DNA of 64,000 bases, from assembly GCA_037349315.1 (NCBI GenBank), contig JBAIAC010000003.1, forward strand, positions 10,540,501 to 10,604,500, in the 5' to 3' direction. Under the pieces are notes generated by a model, which did not search any database, had not been told where the DNA came from, and saw only the letters and a list, made by a program, of their open reading frames with translations. How positions within the stretch are numbered: position 1 is the stretch's first letter; the number at the start of each line of letters is the position of its first letter. The translations under genes were made by a program, and so were the position numbers. The DNA is from Chelydra serpentina. Taxonomy: Eukaryota > Chordata > Testudines > Chelydridae. This document shows, piece by piece, positions 33,601 through 46,000 of this stretch.

Positions 33601-35775
33601 AAAGATATTAGATCAGCCATTTGCATGACAGCCTCATGCAAACTATAACAAATGTTTGCTGCAGTCTGTTTTAACTCTGACTTGGCTGGCTGAAAAAGGT
33701 CAGCAGCCAACTTCTAGGAGCCCTTTGATTTACAACTGTTTATTTTCCTTATTCTGTTTCTGGGAGGGTCTCAGAATAAGCACACCTGGTGTGAAAAAAT
33801 AGGAACTGTAGGTTTCTGTTGATATTTGAATTTCTTGGTTTTTTTCTTTCTAATAATAAAGATAATTTTAAAAAAAACATTAAACATAATAAATCCCTCA
33901 ATTCTAACTAAGGATGGAATTTTCAAAAATAGACCTAAGATTGTTGGACTTTCAATGAGTTGGGTAGGTACCTAACTCCCTTAGGTCTCTCTTTGAAAAT
34001 CCCAGCCTAAATCAAGATGATGATAGGTATAGACTATTAGCATCTGTCTCTCCATTCCATCTCCTGAATGCCCCTCCCTGAAAGACATCCCATCTTTTGT
34101 GAAATCCATCTTGGATTCCAAGCCAAATGAGCAATCTGGGATGGGCTGATTGATGTTTTCATCATTAGCAACCCTGAACTGAGCAGGATCAATGAATTTG
34201 GAGACATCTTCAACCAGGAGAAGTCCTACAGCATGAAAGATTTGAACACAGTAGATGGCTAGAAACCAACAGGGCAAGTGTTGGATGTGATACCTCTTGT
34301 AAGAATGTAACCAAAAGGAGAGATGGTGGGTGTGACAAACATGGTAAGGTTAATCAGCATTCACAAGATGCTAGGCAACCACATCTTGCCCTCAGAATCA
34401 TTGATCAGCCAATGAGAATTAGTCTGCTTAAATAATGCTTCCATCTTGTGTTTCATTGATTGAGCATGGTTAGCAATCACTCTCCTGCCAGGGAGTTGTG
34501 TGGGCAGAGCTGTGGAATTAACCAGAGCACTCCAACTTTCTCGGCTGTTCCTCACAAACAGCGATCTTGGTATAACCATGCTGTGCAAGACTGCATCACC
34601 TCCCAGTGAGATTATCCCAAGTCATTTCTCCTTGGACTTTCTTTGAAGTTGGTTGGCAGACTTAAGTAGTTACAGAATGAGGCCTCTTTCTTAATATAGG
34701 TAGGTGCAAATCCATAGCGTCTACCCTATATAAAGCATGTTGGTTGGCAGAAAGACAAAAGATATGCTAAAAGTAACAAAAATGAAATAATTTCTATATG
34801 TCGTTGTTAATATGATCACAAACGTTTTTTATAATTTGGCAATTTTTACCTAGTTAATGGGGCAGAGGAACTATATTACTTAGTTTCAGTTCATACCCCA
34901 TCTCTTCATCAACTATTAGTTTCTTTCAAAAATGGAATTAAGAAAGTTATTGGTCTGTAACATGCCCTAATCATTCTGTGTATTTTGGAGAAATATAACA
35001 AAAACTCAATGAGCTATTTCAGTGAGAAAAGAGACCGCTGCACTTGTTCCTTAACTATAGTTCTTGACATCAGAAATGTCCTGAGAGTTTTTTAGTGCTT
35101 ATTACTGACATAACAGATGGAAACTTAGTGGTGTATCATGTCGATCTGAGAGATAAAGTGTAGGAGTAAACTGAAGTCACAAGTCACCATAATAGATTCT
35201 TTAGAGCTAACCTTTTGTGCTTAACCATTATTCACGTTGTCTGAGTGAAAAGGGTTTAAAAGATACACAGAGCAAATAACAAGATTTCTTAATTATGGTC
35301 TCTCAAGGATCCATGAGCAGAATTGAGGCATAAATTGTTCAAATATAAAGGATGCTGCGTGTTTAATTTTGCAAGTTTTGTGTCTTTCATACACACAGGC
35401 TGGGATTTGTCCAAAGTTTTCAGCATTGGCGTAACTCTCCTGACATTAATATTAATGGTGAAAGTCCTATGGATAACTGTGGGAGCAGAGTTAGACCAAT
35501 GCTCAGCACTTATGAAAACTCCACCTATCCCATGTAGATTCCAATTAAAAACAAATTGCATTGCAAACCAACACTCCACTCCCCCCACCAACAATAACTC
35601 ACTAGAGTGACATCAAATCTGTGTGTTATCAAATTCCACCAATGACAAGCAGTTCCCCTCCATCAAACTACTGCTCAGCCAGCTGGAAATCAGTCTGATT
35701 CCAAGCAAGGGGAACTTGGAACAACAGTTTCTACTATATAGTTTGAATCAATTTATGCAAGTGCTTAACCACCCT
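30633..35775. other. Intergenic sequence, no gene recognised
   Basis: The part 31040-31652 starts TGTGATGATG and ends CCCCATCACA and looks LTR-like, but no target duplication matches, so I leave it unassigned. The rest is AT-rich with a few short purine or pyrimidine runs. No protein motif was seen in any frame. Confidence 0.4.
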
Positions 35776-36007
35776 GATAGTTAGGAAGTTTTTCCTAATG
35801 TCCAACCTCAACCTCTATTGCTACAATTTAAGCCCATTGCTTCTTGTTCTATCCTCAAAGTTTGAGAACAATTTTTCTCCCTCCTTCTTGTAACAACCTT
35901 TTATGTACTTGACAACTGTTATCATGTCCCTCCTCAGTCTTCTCTTCTCCAGACTAAACAAACCCAATTGTTTCAATCTTCCCTCATAATGTTTTCTAGA
36001 CCTTTAA

Positions 36008-38466
36008 TCATTTTGTTGCTCTTCTCTGGACTTTCTCCAATTTGTCCACATCTTTCCTGAAATGTGTCACCCAGAACTGGACACAATACTCCAGTTGAGG
36101 CCTAATCAGCGTGGAAAAGAGTGGAAGAATTACTTCTTGTGTCTTGCTTACAACATTCCTGTTGGTACATTCCAGAATGATGTTCACTTTTTTTGCAACA
36201 GTGTTACCCTGTTGACTCATATTTAGCTTGTGGTCCACTATGACCCCCAGATCCCTTTCCACAATAGTCCTTCGTAGGCAGTCATTTCCCATTTTGTATG
36301 TGTACAACTGATTGTTCCTTCCTAAGTGGAGTACTTTGCATTTGTCCTTATTGAATTTCATCCTATTTACTTCAGACCATTTCTCCAGTTTTTCCAGATC
36401 ATTTTAAATTTTAATCCTATCCTCCAAAGCACTTGCAACCCCTCCCAGCTTGGTATCATCCGCACACTTTATAAGTGCATTCTCTATGCTGTTATGCTGA
36501 AGATATTGAACAGAACTGGATACAGAATTGATCCCAGTGGGACCCCACTCATGATGCCCTTCCATCACTGATAACTACTCTCTGGGAATGGTTTTCCAAC
36601 CAGTTATGCACCCACATTATAGTAGCTCCGTCTAGATTGCATTTCCGTAGTTTGTTTATGAGAAGGTCATGCGAGACAGTATCAAAAACTTTACTAAATT
36701 CAAGATATACCACGTCTACCGCTTCCCCCCATCCACAAGGCTTGTTACCCTGTCAAAGAAAACTATCAGTTTGGTTTGACATGATTTCTTCTTGACAAAT
36801 CCATGTTGATTGTTACTTATCACCTTATTATCTTCTAGATGTTTGCAAATTGATTACTTAATTATTTGCTTCATTATCTTTCCGGGTACAGAAGTTAAGC
36901 TGACTGGTCTGTAATTCCCTGGGTTGTCCTCATTTCCCTTTTTATAGATGGGCACTATATTTGCCATTTTCCACTCTTCTGGAATCTCTCCCATCTTCCA
37001 TGAATTTTCAAAGATAATCGCTAATGGCTCAGCTATCTCCTCAGTCAGCTCCTTGAGTATTTTAGGATGCATTTCATCAGGCCCTGGTGACTTGAAGACA
37101 TCTAACTTGTCTAAGAAATTTTTAACTAGTTCTTTTCCTATTTTAGCCTCAAATCCTATTTCATTTTCACTGGCATTCACTATGTTAGATGTGCAATCAT
37201 CACCAACCTTCTTGATGAAAACCAAAACAAAGAAGTCATTAAGCACCTCTGCCATTTCCACATTTTCTGTTGTTATTTTTCCACCCTCATTGAATAATGG
37301 GCTACCCTGTCCTTGGTCTTCCTCTTGCTTCTAATGTATTTGTCGAATGTTTTCTTGTTACCCTTTATGTCTCTAACCAGTTTGATCTCATTTTGTTCTT
37401 TGGCCTTTCTAATTTTGTCCCTACATACTTCTATTATTTGTTCATAGTCATCCTTTGTAATTTGACCTAGTTTCCACTTTTTTGTAGGACTCTTTTTTAA
37501 TTTTTAGATCATTGAAGATCTCCTGGTTAAAGCGAGGGTGGTCTCTTGCCATACTTCCTATCTTTCCTACGCAGTGGGATAATTTTCACTTATGCCCTTA
37601 ATAATGTCTCTTTGAAAAACTGCCAACTGTCATCAATTGTTTTTCCCCTTAGACTTGCTTCCCAGGGGATATTACCTACCAACTCCCTGAGTTTGCTAAA
37701 GTCTGCCTTCTTGAAATCCATTGTCTTTATTGTGTTGTTCTCCCTCCTACTATTCCTTAGAATCATTAACTCTACCATTTCAGGATCACTTTCACCCAAG
37801 CTGCCTTCCACTTTCAAATTCTCAACCAGTTCCTCCCTATTTGTCAAAATCAAATCTAGAGCAGCCTGTCACCTAGTAGCTTTCTCCACCTTCTGAAATA
37901 AAAAATTGTCTCCAATACATTCCAAGAACTTGTTGGATAATCTGCATCCTTCTGTGTTATTTTCCCAACACATGTCTGAGTAGTTGAAGTCCCCCATCGC
38001 CACCAAGTCCCATGCTTTGGATGATATTCTTAGTTGTTTAAAAAAAGCCTCATCCACCTCTTCTTCCTGGGTAGGTGGTCTGTAGTAGACCCCTACCATG
38101 ACATCACACTTTCTTTATATCCCTTTTATCCTTACCCAGAGACTTTCAATAAGTCTGTCTCCTATTTTCACCTCAACGTCAGTCCAAGTGTATACATTTT
38201 TAAAATATAAGGCAACACCTTTTTTCCCTGCCTGTCCATCCTGAGAAAGCTTTACCCTCTATGATGCTAACTACATCATAGTTGTGTTTATTTACTAGCA
38301 TTTTGAGTTCTTCCTGCTTATTCCCCATACTTCTCACATTAGTATACAGACATCTAAGATACTGATTTGATTCCCCATCCCCAGTTCTGTCTTGGCTTTC
38401 CTTTATACCTGCTATAACAGCCCATGCTCCCCGCCCCAAATTCCAAACCTTCTCCCAGGTCTCCAT
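36008..38466 (-). pseudogene. CR1 ORF2: endonuclease and reverse transcriptase, many lesions
   Basis: The N-terminal block has CLYTNVRSMGNKQEEL (endonuclease start) at about 38340. Next come [13 protein letters not shown] and [12 protein letters not shown] (38099-37990), the GDFN catalytic block. RT motifs follow: [31 protein letters not shown] and NYRPVSLTS (37150-36890), then YLEFSKVFDTVSHDLL (about 36700), a CADDTKLGG catalytic box near 36455 with Cys in place of the usual Phe, and [20 protein letters not shown] (about 36050). Stops and frameshifts separate these blocks. In an active element this protein nicks DNA and copies CR1 RNA. Confidence 0.85.
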
Positions 38467-38535
38467 TCAAACCTAGTTTAAATCCCTCCTCACTAGGTTA
38501 GACAGTCTGTATTCAAATATGATCTTCCCCTTCCT

Positions 38536-38850
38536 CTATAGGTGGACTCCATCTCTGCTTAGCAGTCCTTCTTCCTGGAACAGCATCCTGTGGTCAAGGA
38601 AGCCAAATCCCTCATGGCGACACCATCTTCACAGCCAGGCATTCACTTCCAGGATGCATCTTTCTCTGCCTGGGCCCCTACCCTTGACCGGAAGGATTGA
38701 GGAGAATACCACCTGTGCTCCCAACTCCTTCACCCGTACTCCCAGAGCCCTGTAGTCACTTCTGATCTGCTGAGGGTCATACTTCGCAGTATCATTAGTG
38801 CCCAGTTCAGCATGTAATACATTTATCTGATTGTCACAACTGGAGATTGT
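38536..38850 (-). pseudogene. CR1 ORF1 esterase (SGNH) C-terminal fragment
   Basis: The minus strand reads LHAELGTNDTAKYDP at about 38815-38770, containing the GTND block III motif of SGNH esterases (GTND codons at 38802-38791). It continues with DYRALGVRVKELGAQVVFSS and ILPVKG. It closes with LFQEEGLLSRDGVHL and a stop at 38538-38536. The DGVH end supplies the catalytic Asp-His. CR1 and L2 ORF1 proteins are known to carry such an esterase. The region between has frameshifts, and the N-terminal half is missing. Confidence 0.72.
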
Positions 38851-38860
38851 CCATCCCCAG

Positions 38861-39719
38861 CTGCTGAGAACATCCCTCTCCCTTCATAGATGCCACATAC
38901 ACGCAGCCATGGAAAGGGCACAACCACCATAAATAGATGCATTCCTCAGAACTGAACATGCGATTACCATAATCCATCACGTACCTTCCCCCGCAGTCAT
39001 AAACCCAGCATCTGGCCAAGACGGTTAGTGGCACCTTTGATCAGGGGTAGCAACCAGCAGCTGCCTCCATATGATGTCCATGAGCCCAGGCCTCACTGGG
39101 GAGGCTGGTGACTCTGTTAGCCATGGTGTCCCCTGCTTTCGCCTGCTGGCTGTAGTTCAGGGTGCGGCCAGTGGCAGTACCTGAAGGCACTCCTGGATGC
39201 ATGAGGAAGAGAAGTGATCAAAGACCGTCTCTGACTTCTCTCACAGTCCATGATTCTGGATGGAGAGAGATGGCCGCAGGATCTCTTGGATGGGTGGAAG
39301 GGGCCAGCACTTGCTGCTCTTACCTTGGTTCCCCCCCATTGTCTTGATGGTGTCTTTTACAGTGATCCTGGCTGAGCAGTGGCTGCTGGTGTCACCTATG
39401 CTGCCTGTACACTAGTCCCTGCTGGTGAGTGGAGAGGGCCTGACATTGGTAACTAGTGATTGTTCTGCCATTGAGTGATGGTGGCTGGCAGTCGCTGTTG
39501 TCCCCTAAGGCTTCCCTCATTGACCTAGGTCTAATGTTGCACCTGCGGGGGATAAAATTCAGGAAATTATTCAAGACCCTGCTTCAGAAGGTCTACATAA
39601 CTATTTTAAGATGAGAAGAACTTTATTGTAAAGTCACCATTTTCATCTATCTATCTAGATACCTTTCACACACCTCAGGTGAGCATCGTACCCCTCAACC
39701 ATCTGGTGCTCAGAGATGG
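38861..39719. other. Unassigned sequence beside the CR1 5' end
   Basis: This interval is less AT-rich than average and contains ATCTATCTATCTAGATA near 39645. It could be an extension of the CR1 ORF1 region or a separate old insertion. No motif was recognised. Confidence 0.35.
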
Positions 39720-40058
39720 AGAGGTATCCACCACTTCCGGTGCCGCTGGTGGGGGCTGACGCCGGGCCCCACCCCGCCCCCGACACCAGGTGATGTGGCG
39801 GGGCCCCGCCCCCGATGTCGGGCCCCGCCACCAACGCCGGGTGACGTTGCGGGGCCCCGCCCCCGACGCCGATGCAACGTTGCCCAGCGTCGGGGGCGGG
39901 GCCCCGCAACATCTCCCGGTGCTGAGGTAAGGTCCCGGGACTGGCGGGGAGCTGTGTGCGGGCCCCGGGAATGGCGGGGAGCTGCCGGTGGGTGCTCTGC
40001 AGCCACCAATTTTTCCCCACGGGTGCTCCAGCCCCGGAGCACCCACGGAGTTGGCGCC
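39720..40058 (-). mobile_element. GC-rich hAT-like MITE family B, copy 1 (one end unclear)
   Basis: The right end in reverse complement reads CATAGGCGCCAACTCCGTGGG, matching the left end of the copy at 45425. It is followed by the same GTGCTCCGGGGCTGGAGCACCC palindrome. The interior has a perfect 24-bp hairpin with arms 39846-39869 and 39887-39910 separated by 17 bp. The other end does not show the expected terminal repeat or a duplication, so the left boundary is approximate. Confidence 0.75.
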
Positions 40059-41539
40059 TATGATCAAATCCATGATAGCATATACTATTATTGAATATCA
40101 ACTATAATGAGTATTACAGTTACAAAATGTTTAGAATGTACTCATTAATAAGTAGTACAACGGTCTACAGTAATGGACTCAAATACTTCAGTAACACTGT
40201 GGTAAGCCATAGTGTTTAGGAACAGTATTTTAGAAAGCTGTCCTACATAGCCATATATTTAATAAGGAGGCATCTGGACTACTTGAACCTCAGATTACCC
40301 TGAGAAAATGCCTGTGTACACTTAACCAAAAATACATTCAGTGTTTTGAGCAGAGTAAACTCCATACTAGTTAGGCCATGGGCCTTTCATATTTTTCACC
40401 GAAGCACAGATCAGATGAAAAACAGTGCATCATTAAAATGAGACCTTTGAAAAATACTAAAGCTCTGTATGCAGTGATGCTATTGCTGGCATTATTATCA
40501 AGACCTCCATTATGGGACAAGTGTCAAAGTCAGTCAGTATCTAGGAAATCTTAATAGTGTGCCTTTAAGATCATGATCTTTTTGGCAGGGGGAGGGGGAA
40601 AGAGGCTGGCTGTTCATCACAAAGCAAGCAGCTTGCTCTAGCTTCAGTTCCACTACAATAACAGTTTGCTGAATTGAATGCAGAAGCATTGTTAACGCTA
40701 AGCTACTATTATGTTCTTAAGTGTGCATGACTTACTTTTAACAGAACAGTTCAGTTCACATTTGTTATGCAGACAATAGTGGTACTTTGCAAAAGAATAT
40801 AAAACTTTCAAATCCCCAGAGACATGTTCAGTGTGACAGTAATTCACAGGGTGTTCAAAGCTGCCTTTCAACAGAAAATAGTCTCTTTAGCTAATGCAAG
40901 GATTCTGTCCCCTTTTCCCTTTTTAAATAGTTGTTCCATTCATAATCTGGAATTTGTAATAATAACCAACTCATACCTTTTATCCCCTTCCTCCCCCCCC
41001 AGAAAAGGAATTACTAAAACTATATCAAGTAGTTAATCCATATCCGAAGCAACAACATAAATAGCTGCTGGGCACAGATTTTGCTGAAGAGGAAATGGCA
41101 GAATAACTCAATCTGCTATATGTAACAGATACCGTCTGCTGCTAACTCATGCCAAAACAGAGAGAGGGAGCTGTTGGTATTCAAACAGGAAATACTCTAC
41201 CAGAGAGAAGACTCATGGTCTTACCTAAAACAGTTTTAAAGATGTTCATGTAACGAGAATTGAGGAATACTTCATTTACCGAGGTCAGAGAGAAAATGCA
41301 CGTGTAATTTTTCTCCCCCCCGCTGGCTCATAGAGCTTTCAATAGCTATTTTCTAATGGTAATGGAAAAGAGTTACATAATGTAATATTAAAGGCAACAG
41401 AGTTTAAGAGTCTGTCTCAATTAGCATTTCACACAGAGTCATGTGAATCTGAAAACATGCACCCATGAATCTAGTGTTGGGAGGTTCTAAAAAGGACTTA
41501 CCTAATGTGGGGCTGTAGCTACCATGCTAAGTTGGAACG
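40059..41539. other. AT-rich intergenic sequence, nothing identified
   Basis: No supported gene, RNA or repeat. Confidence 0.45.
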
Positions 41540-41690
41540 CAGCAGATGTGGCTGCAGTTCCTGACTCAGCCGTGGACTTCCTGGGTGATTTGGGGCAAGT
41601 CACTTAAACAACCCTGTGCCTTCATTTGGCATGGTAGATAATACCGCTCTACCTCACAGGGGCATTGTAAGGCTAAGTTGTATTAATGAT
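41540..41690 (+). mobile_element. MIR-like CORE-SINE fragment
   Basis: GGTGATTTGGGGCAAGTCACTTAA, then CTGTGCCTTCATTTGGCATGG and CTCTACCTCACAGGGGCATTG follow the order of the MIR core and 3' part. It is diverged, with no recognisable promoter boxes. Confidence 0.62.
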
Positions 41691-42811
41691 TGCGAGGTCC
41701 CTATTGCTGTAGTAATATAAATTGTAACACTGATCAGTTCCCCCATCTGCAGGTAACAGTTCAGTGCCACAGGCTCAAGAGAAAAACACCACATTGGATA
41801 CTTGGGAGAGAAAAAAAGGGATCTCTTCTTTTTAAAAAGAAGGGTGCCATGCCAAGGGTCATAGGACTGAGTTGAACCTCAGGCTGAAGGGCTATTCTTT
41901 TGGCTTACGTGGTTGACTTCTCTGAGTTTCAGGTTATAAGGTGTAGTAAACCTTTGATGAGCATCTGTGTTGATTAGGTCCAGTAGCTTACACCAGTGAC
42001 ACCCTAGCACAGTGTATGGGATTATGGGTGAGCTCACAGCACCTTTTTTTCAAAAGAAGGACAGTTATTCAGGGGCCTAAGTGTGGATTTAGGTGCCTAC
42101 CTTTAAGCAGCCATGTTTGCACAGCTCAGCTAACCTGACTTTACCTTGACTTACAATAGCAAGTCAGTGGCAGATACAAGAACAGAACCCACGTTTCCTT
42201 ATTCCCAGTCATTGCTCTAATCACAAGAGCACAAGCACCCTTCTCCTGAGAGTGTGCGCTGTTGTTTTTTCCCCCTCATTAGTGAATATTGCAGCCAAGA
42301 AGCTCCAATTAAAACACAAACTACAATGTTTTCCTGCAACTCCTTGGACATGTTATTTGGCCAGATATAAGAGGAGTGCTCTCATCCAATTATGAACTGA
42401 CTACCCCATACCCTGCATAGCTGTCTTTGGCCTCATAAGAGCAAGGGGAGCATGGGCAGCAATGAGTTTAAATTGGATATCTGAACTCCCTTTGTCAGTG
42501 GGAGCAAAGAACAGTTTGCAATAGTCTTAAATGTTAAAGCAGAGATTTCAACTCTTAGAAGGAATTCTAGGAATAAGAAGATTGTGCTAAAGAATTCCCC
42601 AGCTGGGTTGCTTACACTCCTATTGACGAGAGCTTTGTGCAAAACTAATAATGCTCACTTCCTGCAATATCCACTGTGACAACTGACAGCTTTGCAAAAA
42701 TTAATGGCATTTTAACTAGAGCTGGATGAAATTTCCCAATTAAGAAAAGAAAGAAAGAGAACCTGGCCTGGCTTTAGGTTCCATTAGAAGTTATGTCCAT
42801 GTAGTAGGTTT
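41691..42811. other. Intergenic sequence, nothing identified
   Basis: No supported gene or repeat termini. A second MIR-like trace (AGCAAGTCAGTGGCAGATAC) lies near 42160. Confidence 0.4.
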
Positions 42812-42895
42812 AGAATCATAGAAGATTAGGGTTGGAAGAGACCTCAGGAGGTCATCTAGTCCAACCCCCTGCTCAAAGCAGGATCAACCCCAACT
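42812..42895 (-). mobile_element. CR1 LINE 3'-end fragment
   Basis: AGAATCATAGAAGATTAGGG leads into GGTTGGAAGAGACCTCAGG and CAAAGCAGGATCAACCCC. It is short, and abuts the PLE tail insertion at 42907, whose target duplication overlaps its end. Confidence 0.85.
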
Positions 42896-42906
42896 AAATC
42901 AAAAAG

Positions 42907-43092
42907 TATCAGAGGGGTAGCCGTGTTAGTCTGGATCTGTAGAAGTGACAAAGGGTCCTGTGGCACCTTATAGACTAACAGAGGTATTGGAGCATAAGCT
43001 TTCGTGGGTGAAGTGGGTATTCACCCACGAAAGCTAATGCTCCAATACCTCTGTTAGTCTATAAGGTGCCACAGGACCCTTTGTCACTTCTA
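42907..43092. mobile_element. Inverted-dimer PLE tail with 12-bp target duplication
   Basis: Two PLE tails are joined head to head. The minus-strand arm (42907-43012) and the plus-strand arm (43020-43092) are separated by GTGGGTA. The paired arms 42940-43012 and 43020-43092 are 73 bp each and differ at one base, so the DNA can form an almost perfect cruciform. TAAATCAAAAAG flanks the unit at 42895-42906 and 43093-43104. The plus arm starts inside the helix II region, so the hammerhead-like core is incomplete. Confidence 0.9.
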
Positions 43093-43104
43093 TAAATCAA
43101 AAAG

Positions 43105-44841
43105 GTTTCTTAAAAGCTTGATAAAACTCATTGACTATGATTCTCTGGTACAATTGGTGAAGGAATGGAAGGCAGGTGGGGAAGCAATTATGACTTTAAG
43201 CTGTCCCAGATTTTCCTCTCCAGCTCCTAGGCTAGTTTAGCGCAGCCTGGCAGCAATGATCTGTTTGGGGCCATCCAACAGTGAAACTACCAGCACTGCA
43301 GTGTCCTCCAACCATGCTCCCTCCAGTGATGGCTCAGCCCTGCTCCAGGGGTGAAAAACCCATTGGTTTGGGGCCACTGCAGCAGCTGGAAACACAGAAA
43401 AAAGAGAACTTGGGCCATTAATTTTCACATTATCGTGGTCCTACTTTCAAACCAACCTGGTTTTGTATCAGAACCATGGTAAATTCATCATTGCTCATGC
43501 TTTCAACTTGACGCCAGACTAGGCTCAACAATTTCACTTCAGTTTTCCTATCAGTATTTTGCTTTAATTTGAATATCAAACCCAAAGTGAAAACTAGAAA
43601 CCATGAGCCTTTTCCAATTGGAAGGCAATTCGTTGTCTGAATGAATCTCAGTGAAGCAAGTCCATACAGTTTAACATAGCAAATTTCCCATTATGTGTGT
43701 GAAATTCTCCATAATTTTGCAAAGCTCTTTAATTTTCAAGAATCTTGAATTTTTTGCCTGCTGCAAATGTTTTCTAGAGTCATTTTTTATTCTGAAAAAC
43801 AATTTGAAAAACCTGATCCAAAGCCCATTGTGGTCAATAGATATACTCCCGTTTCCATGCTGGAAAACAAGTAAAGCGTTTGCAAAAACCAAGTTTATAC
43901 AGTTTTTAAAAAATTGCCTTTTACCTAGAACAATGTGCAGCTTCTAAGGTTATTCCAGATTATGACTCTTAAGAAAGGTTATCCTGAGCATACATTTTTA
44001 AAGTTAAGCCATTTTTTTTGCATGTCCATTTCAGTCACCTATATTTTGACTTTTGACAGTAGAAATCTGGGAAAGTCTAGGTGAGTATCCCAAATGTTTT
44101 GTGTTTCATAAATACAATGAAAACATGATATTTTACACACTCTAGCTAAGTCTAGCCATTTAATCAGAAGTCACTAAAGCCTAATATGTATAATCATGGC
44201 TACTACCTAAATCTCCCATTTGAGCAGAATTCTTTAATAGTGTGATCAGATTTTAAAAAAAGAAAACCTTGGTGCTATTAAAAAGCACAGGACCTACGGG
44301 GAAAAACAACAAAGCATGCAACTAGGTGAAGACTGTCAAAAATAAGAGCTTGAAGTTAGGCTTCTAAATCCATATTTACACTCCTTAACAGTCAGGTTTC
44401 ATTTCCAAGTGTGTTCCAAGAGAAATTACTAGTCGAGAATACCTGCAGAAGAAGTGGTCAACACTTTTTAACATCTGGGCAAATGTATTTAGATGCCTAA
44501 ATATGAACACAGAAGACTAACTTTAGCTCCCTTGTCCATGAAACTCATTGGCTATAGTTTTCATAGAGTACCTTTAAATTAATAAGATTGCAAAGGTATG
44601 AATGAAATTAGTGCCAGAAACTCACCATTCCTTTAGCTCAGGAAGTGTCAACTTGTCTGACCTCAAGCCATGCCAGTAGAATAATTGCTGTAAAATAAAT
44701 GGCCATCCACTTTTATACAACTTACAGGGAGTGAAATTCACCCCGTGAAGAGAGCCTGCTACCAGATCTGTGCATCATTTATGTCCCACTCCACCCCTAT
44801 TTTGAGGAGTTAAATGGAACTTAAATGGGGCATCAGCTATG
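43105..44841. other. AT-rich intergenic sequence, nothing identified
   Basis: No supported gene, RNA or repeat. Confidence 0.45.
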
Positions 44842-44849
44842 CACTAGCC

Positions 44850-45138
44850 CAGGGGTAGGCAACCTATGGCGAGCTGATTTTCAGTGGCACTCACACTGCC
44901 CGAATCCTGGCCACCGGTCCAGGGGGCTCTGCATTTTAATTTAATTTTAAATGAAGCTTCTTAAACATTTTAAAAACCTTATTTACTTGATATACAACAA
45001 TAGTTTAGTTATATATTAAAGACTTATAGAAAGAGACCTTCTAAAAGCATTAAAATGTATTACTGGCATGCAAAACCTTAAATTAGAGTGAATAAATGAA
45101 GACTCGGCACACCACTTCTGAAAGGTTGCTGACCCCTG
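44850..45138. mobile_element. hAT MITE with perfect 8-bp duplication
   Basis: The 289-bp element begins CAGGGGTAGGCAACCT and ends AGGTTGCTGACCCCTG, giving a 16-bp inverted repeat with two mismatches. CACTAGCC flanks it at 44842-44849 and 45139-45146. The interior is AT-rich and non-coding. CAGGGGT-type ends and an 8-bp duplication are typical of hAT (Charlie-like) MITEs. Confidence 0.93.
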
Positions 45139-45424
45139 CACTAGCCTTTTGCACAGGGGTGAATTTCCTCCGATGGGTATTCTTGGGTAAACAGCCCAAG
45201 GATGTGTGCTCTATTTTTGACTCCATCTCTCACTCTTCAGAATTAGGGGGTGCTGCTGAGTTCTTTGTTTCCTTTAGCAGGGACCCTTCAGGTCAAGGTG
45301 CAGTGCTTATAGGTTCTGATGGATCGGTATTTCTTTGAGCAGGCATTCCTGTACTTAGAGGGTCAGGTCCTCAGCAGATGTAAATCACATAGCTTCAAGA
45401 AAGCCATGATTATTTACTTCAGGT

Positions 45425-45752
45425 CATAGGCGCCGACTTCGTGGGTGCTCCGGGGCTGGAGCACCCACGGGGAAAAATTGGTGGGTGCTCTGCACCCACC
45501 GGCAGCTCCCCGCCATCCCCGGGACCCGCGGCCAGCTCCCCGCCAACCCCGGGGCCCACCGCCATCTTACCTTAGCACCGGGAGACGTTGCGGGGCCCCG
45601 CCCCCGACGCTGGGCGACGTTGCATCGGCGTCGGGGGCGGGGCCCCGCAACATCACCCGGCGTCGGGGGCGGGCTCCGGCATCGGGAGCGGAGCCCCGCC
45701 CCCGATGCTGGGCGTGAGCTCCCACCGGCGCCAGAGAAAGTCGGCGCCTGTG
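45425..45752 (+). mobile_element. GC-rich hAT-like MITE family B, copy 2
   Basis: The 328-bp element starts CATAGGCGCCGACTT and ends AAGTCGGCGCCTGTG, an inverted repeat of 15 bp with one mismatch. CTTCAGGT flanks it at 45417-45424 and 45753-45760. Inside is a perfect 24-bp hairpin (arms 45587-45610 and 45628-45651, 17-bp spacer), identical in arm sequence to the one at 39846-39910. A second palindrome, GTGCTCCGGGGCTGGAGCAC, lies near the left end. Confidence 0.92.
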
Positions 45753-45774
45753 CTTCAGGTGAGGATCTGGCTCA

Positions 45775-46000
45775 TAATTGGGACTATTGTTACTTCTCAT
45801 ATAGCACTTTGCATCAGAAGATCTCAAAGCACTTTAATAAAGATGGTAGTGTAAGCCCCCTTTTACAGAGGGGGAAACTGAGGCAGAGGGAATGAAGGGA
45901 TTTAGAAGGCCATTCGCAGAGCTGGGACTAGAACTCAGTTATCCTCATTTACAAGGCAGTGGTCTATGCACTATGTGAAAGGGATTTCTTATAGCTACCT
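45775..46000 (-). mobile_element. MIR-like SINE fragment
   Basis: CCTTTTACAGAGGGGGAAACTGAGGC and CAGAGCTGGGACTAGAACTC give the reverse complement of the MIR core and tRNA-like head. The end with CAGTGGTCTATGCACTA fits the 5' head. It is diverged. Confidence 0.6.

Larger units (their letters stand above)
35776..38860 (-). mobile_element. Long CR1 LINE with remains of ORF1 and ORF2, 3' UTR missing
   Basis: Reading on the minus strand, the element shows an SGNH esterase ORF1 end (38850-38536), an APE-type endonuclease, and the reverse transcriptase to about 36000, followed by C-terminal sequence to 35776. The terminal ATTCTATG unit and 3' UTR are absent, so the copy was cut at its 3' end. At about 3 kb it retains far more than usual for CR1, which is generally 5' truncated. 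Confidence 0.85.
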
